Part shown: piece by piece, positions 9,149-17,459 of the stretch | Layout of the letters: each line of letters begins with the position of its first letter | How positions within the stretch are numbered: position 1 is the first letter of the stretch | DNA from: Vagococcus hydrophili | GTDB lineage: Bacteria; Bacillota; Bacilli; Lactobacillales; Vagococcaceae | Length of the DNA stretch: 64,000 nt | Reading direction: 5' to 3' | Assembly: GCF_011304195.1 (NCBI RefSeq) | Contig: NZ_CP049887.1 | Location: 2,542,001 to 2,606,000, forward strand | The notes under the pieces: generated by a model | What the model was told of the DNA's origin: nothing | What the model saw: the letters and a program-made list of their open reading frames with translations, nothing else | Databases searched by the model: none | Program-made: the position numbers and the translations under genes

Positions 9149-10990
9149 TTAAATCGCTTTTAGCTTTTGTTGTAGTTGAATAATTTTGAGTGTTGTTTCG
9201 CCCTCTAACTCTTTATTACCAAACCTACTCGCCTCTTTCTGTTCAAACCTTAATTGATCTATCTCTTGCTCTAAAATTGCTCGTTGAATCACTAATAAAC
9301 AATCTTCTAACTCTTGTTTAGTACTCTCACTACTAAAATTTTGCATCGTTACATTAATCAACACGGTTTTTAACTGATCTTCTTTTAAATAATTAAGAAA
9401 ATCCGCAACTAATACTTCACCATTAACAGCTATGTAATTGTTTAGATGGAGGTACAATTCTTGATAGACATCATGAATAAAGACAATCTCATTTTTAGTT
9501 AATAAATGTTGATAACTTCCCCGCTCAGTTAAGACACGATAAATCAATGTCATTTCAGCTTTTTCAACTTGATTGACCTTTTTTACTTCATGAAATTTAG
9601 GAATGACCATTTCTCTTTGATTTTCAGAGAAACTAGGCGTTGCTACTTTGTTTTTATAATTTTGCTTTTTTGATCTTAATTCTGACTGCAACGTCTCTTT
9701 AGAAATCGCAAATTCCGTCGACAGTTGAGTCAAGGCTGAATCAACTTCAACCATTGATGACACTTTAACAAGTTCCGTTAAGAGTTCATCAATATATAAT
9801 AATTTATCCGTTTCGAGCTGGATATTTTTATCACGCTTTAAATAATCTTTTTTAAACTGAAAAACAGTATCTCGACTTGTTCTAATCAGTTCATTTAAGG
9901 CATCATTTCCGTATTTCATCCGGTAGTCATCTGGATCTTGTCTATCTGGTAGAGAAACGATTTGAATGTTCATCATACTTTGAGCAGAAATTAAATCTAC
10001 TGCTCGACTCGTTGCCTCGATCCCAGCGTTATCTCCGTCATAACAGATTAGGACTTCTTCACTGACTTTCTCGAGGGCATTAATTTGATCAACGGTTAAA
10101 CTAGTTCCCATAGATGCAACGCCATTCTTCACACCTGACATGTAGGCCGATATAACATCCATAAAACCTTCAAATAAAATAACTTCATTCTTTTTCCTAA
10201 TCTCGCTTCTGGCTTGATGGAAATTAAAAAGAATAAATCGTTTGTTGAAGAGTTCTGTTTCCGGACTATTTAAATACTTTGGCTGATCGCTAGAATCAAA
10301 GCTTTCATCCTCTAATATTCTTCCAGAAAAACCAATGATTTTCCCTTGAAAATTTGTGATAGGAAACATAATTCGTTGATAAAAACGATCTAACCAATTG
10401 CTATTGTCTAATTGAAATAGCAAACCGGATTTTTTTAGAGTATCTTCTGAAAAATTCTCTTTTTGGAGAACTTTGTACAGTAAACTCCGATCAACTGGCG
10501 CAAATCCAATTTTAAATGTTTTTATCACTTCTTCTGTTAAACCACGATTTTTAAGATAAATTAGCGCTTTTTCACCGATTTGTGTGTTCATTAAAATATG
10601 ATGATATAAATCAGCTGTCTTTTCATGAACGTCGATTAATTTGTGCTCTTCTAGGACTTTAGGAGACATCGTTTGTGGCGTACTGCTTAAATTGAACGTT
10701 ACCTCAATAGATGATAAATCAGCAACTTTTTCAACAGACTCTGGAAAATTTAAGCCTTCAATTTCTTGAATGAATGAAAAAACATTGCCACCTTTACCAC
10801 AGCCAAAGCAGTGAAAAATCTGTTTATCTTCCGCAACTGAAAATGACGGTGTTTTCTCATTATGAAACGGACACAAGCCGACATAATTCTTCCCAGATTT
10901 CTTAAGTTGTACGTACTGCCCAACAATATCGACAATGTTGGTTTGTTTTCTTATGTTTTCGATTGTTTCTTGAGGAATTAACTCTGACAT
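9149..10990 (-). CDS. dnaG: DNA primase DnaG
   Basis: Makes RNA primers at the replication fork, 613 residues. The N-terminal CHC2 zinc finger is seen as CPFHNEKTPSFSV and HCFGCGKGGNVFSF. The TOPRIM catalytic core follows, with ILFEGFMDVISAYMSGVKN and the acidic CYDGDNAG. The divergent C-terminal third should bind DnaB-type helicase. The start ATG at 10990 has AAGGGGG upstream. It is co-transcribed with rpoD, while rpsU, the third member of the classic operon, lies separately at 27.2 kb. Confidence 0.97.
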   Translation of the reverse strand: MSELIPQETIENIRKQTNIVDIVGQYVQLKKSGKNYVGLCPFHNEKTPSFSVAEDKQIFHCFGCGKGGNVFSFIQEIEGLNFPESVEKVADLSSIEVTFNLSSTPQTMSPKVLEEHKLIDVHEKTADLYHHILMNTQIGEKALIYLKNRGLTEEVIKTFKIGFAPVDRSLLYKVLQKENFSEDTLKKSGLLFQLDNSNWLDRFYQRIMFPITNFQGKIIGFSGRILEDESFDSSDQPKYLNSPETELFNKRFILFNFHQARSEIRKKNEVILFEGFMDVISAYMSGVKNGVASMGTSLTVDQINALEKVSEEVLICYDGDNAGIEATSRAVDLISAQSMMNIQIVSLPDRQDPDDYRMKYGNDALNELIRTSRDTVFQFKKDYLKRDKNIQLETDKLLYIDELLTELVKVSSMVEVDSALTQLSTEFAISKETLQSELRSKKQNYKNKVATPSFSENQREMVIPKFHEVKKVNQVEKAEMTLIYRVLTERGSYQHLLTKNEIVFIHDVYQELYLHLNNYIAVNGEVLVADFLNYLKEDQLKTVLINVTMQNFSSESTKQELEDCLLVIQRAILEQEIDQLRFEQKEASRFGNKELEGETTLKIIQLQQKLKAI

Positions 10991-11019
10991 TTAGACATTC
11001 CCCCTTAACTTTTTGAAGT

Positions 11020-11049
11020 AATAAAAGTCGCACTGAAATCAGCGCGACT
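11020..11049 (-). terminator. Terminator-like hairpin in front of dnaG
   Basis: Minus-strand AGTCGCGCTG pairs with CAGTGCGACT (one G-T) and is followed by TTTTATTA. It lies after the P-type ATPase stop but also after the only visible dnaG promoter, so it may end the ATPase transcript, attenuate dnaG, or both. The T tract is interrupted, so termination is likely partial. Confidence 0.6.
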
Positions 11050-11073
11050 ATACGACATAAATCTACAAAATAA

Positions 11074-11082
11074 AGTATACCA
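11074..11082 (-). promoter_or_regulatory. Extended -10 promoter for dnaG-rpoD
   Basis: Minus-strand TGGTATACT (TGn plus TATACT, -10 hexamer at 11074-11079) lies about 85 bp upstream of the dnaG ATG. No convincing -35 is present at 17-18 bp, which an extended -10 can tolerate. Transcription would start near 11067 and run straight into the hairpin at 11049-11026. Confidence 0.5.
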
Positions 11083-11129
11083 TATTCTTGAAAATTTGCT
11101 AGTTTTTTGACTAATTTTCATGAAAAAAA

Positions 11130-13445
11130 TTAAGCTCTCACTGAATCTTTAACAATTAACTTGTCTAAAATAATTTTTCCGATTAGTGTAATAACGACTA
11201 AAACAGCAAATATTGGTAATGATTCACTTGTTAACATTGATATTTCAAGTAATCCTTTGAATAACATCGCAGCGACATATGTTCCGACTGTTGTTGTAAT
11301 CGCAAGGAATGAACGTAATAAATTAAACGGCATACATGCTTTAATCACTGCCATCGCACTTACTGCAATTAACATGTAATACATTAAAGTTGTGATATCA
11401 ATTTGTGCCCAATTATTTGCATTTCCGTAGAAGTAAATAAACAAGACATTCAATATCACTAGAATCGCATTAGGTAAAGCTCTTCTTAGTGCTGTCGGTA
11501 AAAATTTAGTTGTTACTTTTCGCTTATCATTTTCAAAAGATAAGAAAAACGTTGGATATCCTTCAATCGCTAAATCAAGTAAAGTGATTTGGATTGGAAT
11601 AAACGGAAATGATACTGCCGTTAACGCACATAAAATAGATAAGAATAAAGAATAGATTGTTTTAATAAAGAAAATACTAGACACTTTTGTGACATTATTA
11701 ACGACACGACGGCCTTCAAATAATACATCAGGAAGAGTGGTGAAATCAGAATTAAGTAAAACTAAGTTGGCAATTTGGCGAGTAGCGTTATCACCTTCTG
11801 CCATAGCAATACTACAATCTGCTTCTTTAAGAGCTAATACATCATTGACCCCGTCCCCTGTCATGGCAACCACGTGACCTTGTGCTTTTAATTCTTCAAC
11901 TAATATTTTTTTCTGTTGTGGAGACACACGCCCGAAGACACGGTAGTCATTAACCACTGAACGAACTTCTTCATCAGATGTTAATTCTGACAAATCAATA
12001 AATTTATCATAGTTTTCTAAACCAGCACGACGAGCCACGTTAGAAACCGTTACAGGATTATCACCTGAGATTACTTTAATGTCCACGCCTTCTTCTTTTA
12101 AATAGGCTAGCGTTTCATTGGTATTTTCTCTAATTGGGTCATCAATTTTTAAAATAGCTAAAGGTTTTAATTTAGGTAACTCACTAGCAATAATTTGTGT
12201 TTCTTCACTAACTCCTAGCATTAAGACACGGTAACCTTCTTTTTGAGCCTCTTCAATATCAGCGGGTAACTCAGATTCAGCAAATAATCTTTCTGGTGCA
12301 CCTAAAGCAACCACACCGATTGAATCTAAAACCATAGCTCCCCATTTTCTTTCAGAAGAAAAACTAATCACATCTTCTGCTGCAAATTTTGTTGAAATTG
12401 GGTAATGATTTCTAATCGCTTGCATTGTAATATTATTATCAGTTGATTGGTTTAAGTAACTACCAATAATTTCATTAAAGTCAGCTTCATAATCACTGTT
12501 TAAAATGTTAGCTTCTTGAAGTTTCATTTTTCCTTCAGTAATTGTTCCTGTCTTGTCTAAACAAATCACATCAACATGGGCTAATGTTTCTACAGAATAC
12601 ATATCTTGAACTAATACTTCTTTTTTTGCTAGTTTTGCTACCGCAGTTGCCAATGCAATCATGATTAACAAAACCATTCCTTTAGGTAACATCCCTAAAA
12701 GTGCTGCAGCTGAAGCGACCACTGATGATTTTAACTCACCATCACCAAAGAAGAAGGCTTCTGCAAATAAAATTAAGCCTAAAGGTACGATGACAAAACT
12801 TGTAAATTTAGCCACTTTTCTAATAGAAGATACTAATTCAGAAGTAAATGGTTTATGGATTTTTGCCTCATTGGCAATTTTTGTTGCATAGTTATCTTTA
12901 CCAACATGAATAACACGGCCGTAACAACTACCACTTGAAATAAAACTTCCCGATAGTAATTCTGAGTCTGTTTCTTTTTCAATCAAATCTGATTCACCTG
13001 TTAAAAGTGCTTCATTGGCTTCGACTTGCCCACTAATTACTACCATATCAGAAGGAACTTGATCACCAGCAACTAGTTTTACAACATCATCCATTACGAT
13101 ATTTTCAGATGGGATAGAAACTTCTTCCCCATCTCTGATCACGATGGATTTATCTTCATTGATAATTGACAACTTAGCCACTAAATTACGAGCTCTAATT
13201 TCTTGAATAATCCCAATAGTGATATTCATTAAAATAATTACCATAAAGAATAGGTTACTAAATGCCCCTACTAATGCCAAACAAATACCAATAATTAAAT
13301 TCAACAAGTTAAATAGTGTTAGAACGTTATCTTTAACAATATCCTTTGTTGATTTTGACACATCTTCATTGTAATTATTTTGCTGTCCTTGATCTATCCG
13401 TTGCTTAACTTCTTTTGAGGTTAAACCAGTTATTTTTTTATCCAT
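11130..13445 (-). CDS. P-type cation-transporting ATPase (CtpE-like)
   Basis: Membrane ion pump of 771 residues. It has the TGES actuator motif at 149-152, the phosphorylation site DKTGT at 297-301, the hinge MTGDGVNDVLALKEADCSIAM, and about ten membrane spans (pairs near 45-80 and 215-265, the rest in the C-terminal quarter). The closest family I recognise is the CtpE/Lactobacillales group of putative calcium or other cation exporters. Its transmembrane-4 motif reads PKGM at 254-257 rather than the PEGL of calcium pumps, so the ion is uncertain. The ATG is 12-14 bp after AAAGGA. Confidence 0.88.
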   Translation of the reverse strand: MDKKITGLTSKEVKQRIDQGQQNNYNEDVSKSTKDIVKDNVLTLFNLLNLIIGICLALVGAFSNLFFMVIILMNITIGIIQEIRARNLVAKLSIINEDKSIVIRDGEEVSIPSENIVMDDVVKLVAGDQVPSDMVVISGQVEANEALLTGESDLIEKETDSELLSGSFISSGSCYGRVIHVGKDNYATKIANEAKIHKPFTSELVSSIRKVAKFTSFVIVPLGLILFAEAFFFGDGELKSSVVASAAALLGMLPKGMVLLIMIALATAVAKLAKKEVLVQDMYSVETLAHVDVICLDKTGTITEGKMKLQEANILNSDYEADFNEIIGSYLNQSTDNNITMQAIRNHYPISTKFAAEDVISFSSERKWGAMVLDSIGVVALGAPERLFAESELPADIEEAQKEGYRVLMLGVSEETQIIASELPKLKPLAILKIDDPIRENTNETLAYLKEEGVDIKVISGDNPVTVSNVARRAGLENYDKFIDLSELTSDEEVRSVVNDYRVFGRVSPQQKKILVEELKAQGHVVAMTGDGVNDVLALKEADCSIAMAEGDNATRQIANLVLLNSDFTTLPDVLFEGRRVVNNVTKVSSIFFIKTIYSLFLSILCALTAVSFPFIPIQITLLDLAIEGYPTFFLSFENDKRKVTTKFLPTALRRALPNAILVILNVLFIYFYGNANNWAQIDITTLMYYMLIAVSAMAVIKACMPFNLLRSFLAITTTVGTYVAAMLFKGLLEISMLTSESLPIFAVLVVITLIGKIILDKLIVKDSVRA

Positions 13446-13493
13446 GTTTATCTAATCATTCCTTTATCATTTGTTTAAAAGACTATCTTAAAT

Positions 13494-13522
13494 ATTATAC
13501 CTGTTCTTCTTTTTAAAAGAAA
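13494..13522 (-). promoter_or_regulatory. Possible promoter of the P-type ATPase gene
   Basis: Minus-strand TATAAT at 13494-13499 preceded by GG, with only a weak TTTCTT at 13517-13522 as -35. It is the best candidate in the gap before the ATPase gene. Confidence 0.4.
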
Positions 13523-13550
13523 CCATCTTCACAAAAACTTTACATCTCAT

Positions 13551-13587
13551 AAAAAAACACAAGCTATTTTTCCATAGCTTGTGTTTT
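13551..13587 (-). terminator. Terminator of the permease-ATPase-PASTA operon
   Basis: Minus-strand AAAACACAAGCTAT pairs with ATAGCTTGTGTTTT and runs into a T tract. The PASTA gene stop codon (13564-13566) is inside the 3' arm. Confidence 0.88.
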
Positions 13588-15117
13588 GGCATCCTCTTTG
13601 TCTGATCCTCTTTCTTGTTTACCTGGCTGGTCCGCGAAACGACCATTACTAATACCAAAAGTGATATACGCATCAGAAGCAATGTATTGATTGTATAGAT
13701 TCATTTTAACAATTTGACCTTTTTCTTGATCTGAATCCATGTAATAAATACCATATGTAATATTGGCACCTTTAGAATTGAAATCATCGTAAATCAATTT
13801 AGGAATATCTCCTTCTAATTGACCAAAGTAAGATTTAATATAAGGTTGTCCATATGAATAAACAACTTTAACGGCTTTAGAATCTTTTCCAGTTAAACGT
13901 GTTCCAGCTGGTACAGATTGAGAAATCACTTGGCCATAAGCCACATTATCAGCAAAGACTTGCTTGATAGAAACTTCTAAACCTTCCACAGCACTCTGAG
14001 CAGACTCAGCTGAATAATCAGCAAAGTTTGGTACAACGGCTGCTTTACCGACTGAAACTTTGACAGTCATTTTATCATGTTTTGCAATTTTTTTATTTTT
14101 TTCGATGTTTTGAGAGAGGACTTTCCCCTCTTCCACTTTATCAGAATCAGCTTCTTCATAAGTGACAGTCACAGTATTTTTTTGAGCCCATTCTTCAACT
14201 TCCGATTTCATTTTACCTGTAAAATCAGGAACTGAAATGTTCTTCTCAAAAGTTTCTTTTCCTTTAGAATAGTAAACATTGACAGAATCACGACGTTTAT
14301 AAGTATCTGCTGTAACTTCTTTATCGTTAAATTCAATTTTAGTAAATTTACCTTTTTCAACTTTATCACTGTACTCAGTTAAAATATTGACATTATCAGC
14401 TTTATTTTTCTTAACAAACTGATTTGCCTCTTCTTGAGACTTTGTTTTAAAGTCAGGAAGTTTAATTACTTCTTCTGGGTTAGGACCTTCACTAATCGTA
14501 AATTTAACTGATTTACCTTTTTTAACCTTTTTACCCGGGTTAACATCTTGCTTCATGACAACATTTGCTTCTTCTTTTAAAGAGTAGGCTTGTTTCACAT
14601 CAAGTTCCATTCGATTTTCATTGGCCCATTTTTTTACATCAATAATTGTTTTTTCAGCAAAGTCAGGCATTTTCACATGAGTCATTTGATAATACACCAT
14701 GTAAATAGCAATTAAAGCTATGGCACTTGAAACACCGATAATGATTTTTTTGTTGCGTTGTTTCTTTTGGTAAGCAGGATCGATAGACACTTCATGAAGA
14801 TCATCAAACTCTTCCTCCACTTGAGCAGATACTGAGACCGGTAGAGGAATTGCTTTTTCTTCTTCACTATCCACCATTTCTGCTTGATCAAAAATTTGCG
14901 GTTCAGCCGTTCTTAACTCTTCTGACTCAACTTCTTGTGGTGAACTATGTCTTTTACGTTTTCTAATTTTCTTAAGTTCTTGGACTTCTTCTGTTTCATT
15001 AAGTAGTGGTTCTGGTGTTTCAATTTCTTCTTTAGGTTCCTCTACTTGTTTTTCCTTTTTACTTTTCATAGTATCTTTGTAGTTATCATTTGAAAAGTTT
15101 GATAAAAAATCACTCAT
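13564..15117 (-). CDS. Membrane-anchored PASTA-domain protein, no kinase domain
   Basis: 517-residue single-pass protein. Residues 1-120 are charged, low-complexity and probably cytoplasmic, with a basic patch (KKIRKRKRH) near 50. A membrane segment is at about 124-144. Outside are four PASTA-like units starting near residues 150 (PDFAEK), 220 (PDFKTK), 297 (PDFTGK) and 362 (PNFADY), then a fifth C-terminal domain near 428-500. PASTA units bind muropeptides or cell-wall precursors in PrkC kinases and PBPs, but no kinase or transpeptidase domain exists here. Its ATG overlaps the upstream ABC ATPase gene by 8 bp. Function unknown; an envelope-sensing partner of the transporter is inference. Confidence 0.85.
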   Translation of the reverse strand: MSDFLSNFSNDNYKDTMKSKKEKQVEEPKEEIETPEPLLNETEEVQELKKIRKRKRHSSPQEVESEELRTAEPQIFDQAEMVDSEEEKAIPLPVSVSAQVEEEFDDLHEVSIDPAYQKKQRNKKIIIGVSSAIALIAIYMVYYQMTHVKMPDFAEKTIIDVKKWANENRMELDVKQAYSLKEEANVVMKQDVNPGKKVKKGKSVKFTISEGPNPEEVIKLPDFKTKSQEEANQFVKKNKADNVNILTEYSDKVEKGKFTKIEFNDKEVTADTYKRRDSVNVYYSKGKETFEKNISVPDFTGKMKSEVEEWAQKNTVTVTYEEADSDKVEEGKVLSQNIEKNKKIAKHDKMTVKVSVGKAAVVPNFADYSAESAQSAVEGLEVSIKQVFADNVAYGQVISQSVPAGTRLTGKDSKAVKVVYSYGQPYIKSYFGQLEGDIPKLIYDDFNSKGANITYGIYYMDSDQEKGQIVKMNLYNQYIASDAYITFGISNGRFADQPGKQERGSDKEDAKTQAMEK

Positions 15118-15784
15118 AATCTTTTAAAACTCCTTTTTTAAGTAAAAATGCTTTGTCAGATTGTTGAGCGATCTCTTGAGAGTGAGTAACCACAATGACG
15201 CATTTATTATGTTCGTGAGCAAGCGTCTTGAAAATCTTAACAATTTCTTGCTCCATTTCTTCATCTAAATTACCAGTAGGCTCATCAGCTAGGATAATAT
15301 CCACATTAGTCGCTAATGCTCTTGCGATGGCAACACGTTGTTGTTCTCCCCCAGATAACTGATTCACAATTCGGCTGGCTTTATCTTTACCAATACCAAT
15401 ATAATCGAGGAGGTTATAAGCTACTTTTGTGTTATCCTCTGGCAGTTCATTTTCTGTAATCGCCATGGGAACCATGACATTTTCAACACCTGTTAAATAA
15501 GGGATTAAATTGTAATGTTGAAAGATGATACTAATATCATTTCTACGGTAATTTTCAAAACCAATTTCTTTGATGTTTTTATTTTCATAGTAGATAGCAC
15601 CTTTTTTAGGTGAATCTAAACCACCTAGTAATGATAAAAGCGTTGTTTTACCAGAACCAGACTGACCTAAAATCGTATAGAATGTTCCTTTTTCAAAATC
15701 AACATTGGTATCTTTCAAGATGTAGCGCATTTTATCCCCATCTTGGTAAAAGTAATCTAATTTTCTTGCTTTTAAAATCGCCAT
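15110..15784 (-). CDS. ABC transporter ATP-binding protein (MacB/LolD type)
   Basis: 224-residue nucleotide-binding subunit. Walker [13 protein letters not shown], signature [15 protein letters not shown] and Walker [16 protein letters not shown] are intact, with the H-loop [11 protein letters not shown]. The TGNLDEE form is typical of the MacB/LolD/FtsE-like group that partners FtsX-type permeases. It sits 14 bp after the permease gene and overlaps the PASTA gene, so the three products probably form one complex. Confidence 0.93.
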   Translation of the reverse strand: MAILKARKLDYFYQDGDKMRYILKDTNVDFEKGTFYTILGQSGSGKTTLLSLLGGLDSPKKGAIYYENKNIKEIGFENYRRNDISIIFQHYNLIPYLTGVENVMVPMAITENELPEDNTKVAYNLLDYIGIGKDKASRIVNQLSGGEQQRVAIARALATNVDIILADEPTGNLDEEMEQEIVKIFKTLAHEHNKCVIVVTHSQEIAQQSDKAFLLKKGVLKDYE

Positions 15785-15798
15785 AATTTTCTCCTCCC

Positions 15799-17361
15799 TT
15801 ACATCATTATTTTCTTCGGATTAAGTCGCATAATATATACTAATGGAGCTATCGTAGAAACTAAAACCACACCGATTCCTACTACATAGAATAAAATGAT
15901 ATAAGATGCATTTAAGGAGATTTGGTAAGCATCCACAACGTCATCTTCTGAAATTTCAGTATTTGTTAATTGTCCTAATTGCATACTGTCCATATCATAG
16001 GTCATACTATCAGATTGTTCTGTTTTTTGGGTTTGGATTAACGAATTAGAGAAACCTTTAGCCAACATATTTCCTGAGAACACAGAAATAGTAATCGCAA
16101 CAACTGCTACAACGACAACTTCTATGACAATTTGTCCAACAACTTTACTGCGTTTTTCACCTAAAGCTAAGTAAATTCCCAATTCATGTTTACGATCTCT
16201 TAAGAAGAGAATCGTCACTAAGGTAATGATTAAAATCGATGCTAAAACAGAAATGATTAACACTAATTTTGATATTTTAGCCATACCTTTAACAGGTCCA
16301 GCAACTTGATCATATTTATCAGAACTAATCAAAATTTTGCTATATTTAGCTTTGTTATCAGTTAATATTTTTTCAGCTTTAATTCTAAAATCTTCAACAA
16401 CTTCTGGTTTTTTAAGGATATATGTTGATGTACCAAAATCATTCTCTTCAAGTTCTTTTAAGAATTGATCTTTAGATTGACCCTCAAAATTTTGTGGGAA
16501 TTCTTCATAATTCTTAATAGCAATTTCTTTATTCATTTTTTGAACGAAATCATTTGGTGCATAGATTGAATTAACCCGTTCATAATAATTCATACTATCC
16601 ATCATTTTCTCATCACGAGATTTCTTTTTACTACTTTTTTCAGCTTGTAAGACTTTATACGTGCCAATAATTTCTACAGGGACGTCTTTAATAACTTTCT
16701 TTTGATCGACTTTCTTCTCTTCGCCGTCTCCACTATCACCACTGTCTCCGTACATAGCTGAAAAATCTTGTAAGACATTATCGATGACCATCTTATCACC
16801 AACACGTAAATTATTCTCTTTAGCCATATCTTCTGAAATTAAGACAACAGGTTTACCGTTTTTGATTTCATCTTTTTCAAAGACTCGACCTTCTTTGATT
16901 TCAATAATATTATTCTTAGTATCTAGTATTTCATTAAAGTTAACACCTTTTACCATAAACCAGTTCATGCCAGGCATTCCAGTTTGATAGTCCTCTTCTT
17001 TAGGTTGCACCATTTTTAATTTCTCAGTGGTTACATGTCCTAGAATGGAATAATCATAATAATTTACCTCATCTAACTCACCGATTTCTTTTAAAACTTT
17101 TGGTTTTGGTGGTTTTGCTTGGTCATAAACTTTTTCGTTTTCTTGAGAATCTTTTTCTAATTTTTCGTAATCTTGAGTAACCGTAGCTACTGCCCCTAAT
17201 TTTTTCTTTATCGTTGATTCCACGCTTTTAGTTCCTTGGTCAATCGCAATAGCTCCCGCCATAACATTTCCTAAAATAAAAATAACTGCAAATAGAATAA
17301 GCGATTTACCTTTTCTTCTTTTCAAACTCGCCATAGCCCGTTTAAAATAATTCATTTTCAT
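15799..17361 (-). CDS. FtsX/MacB-type ABC transporter permease
   Basis: 520-residue permease with one N-terminal membrane helix (about 19-38), a large extracellular domain of about 330 residues, and three C-terminal helices (about 372-393, 413-436 and 483-507). This is the MacB/Vex-like topology. A conserved FtsX motif is the ELGIYLALGEKRSKVV segment after the second helix. Such systems often handle peptides or signal envelope stress rather than import nutrients. Two in-frame ATGs (17361 and 17355) follow AAGGAAGTGA; the second has the better spacing. Confidence 0.9.
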   Translation of the reverse strand: MKMNYFKRAMASLKRRKGKSLILFAVIFILGNVMAGAIAIDQGTKSVESTIKKKLGAVATVTQDYEKLEKDSQENEKVYDQAKPPKPKVLKEIGELDEVNYYDYSILGHVTTEKLKMVQPKEEDYQTGMPGMNWFMVKGVNFNEILDTKNNIIEIKEGRVFEKDEIKNGKPVVLISEDMAKENNLRVGDKMVIDNVLQDFSAMYGDSGDSGDGEEKKVDQKKVIKDVPVEIIGTYKVLQAEKSSKKKSRDEKMMDSMNYYERVNSIYAPNDFVQKMNKEIAIKNYEEFPQNFEGQSKDQFLKELEENDFGTSTYILKKPEVVEDFRIKAEKILTDNKAKYSKILISSDKYDQVAGPVKGMAKISKLVLIISVLASILIITLVTILFLRDRKHELGIYLALGEKRSKVVGQIVIEVVVVAVVAITISVFSGNMLAKGFSNSLIQTQKTEQSDSMTYDMDSMQLGQLTNTEISEDDVVDAYQISLNASYIILFYVVGIGVVLVSTIAPLVYIMRLNPKKIMM

Positions 17362-17428
17362 TCACTTCCTTTTCTATCCCTTTTCATTTATTCTATCATT
17401 CTTTGATAGCGCGTGCACCTGAAACCAC

Positions 17429-17456
17429 AAAAAAAGAGGGAATATTATCCCTCTTT
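17429..17456 (-). terminator. Terminator of glyQS
   Basis: Minus-strand AAAAGAGGGATA / TATTCCCTCTTTT stem followed by a T run, just after the glyS stop. Confidence 0.88.
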
Positions 17457-17459
17457 TCT

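Noticed and set aside
11112-11131. Possible CodY box (AATTTTCATGAAAAAAATT)
   Set aside because: It departs from the AATTTTCWGAAAATT spacing and lies at the end of the ATPase gene, so it is not a convincing operator.
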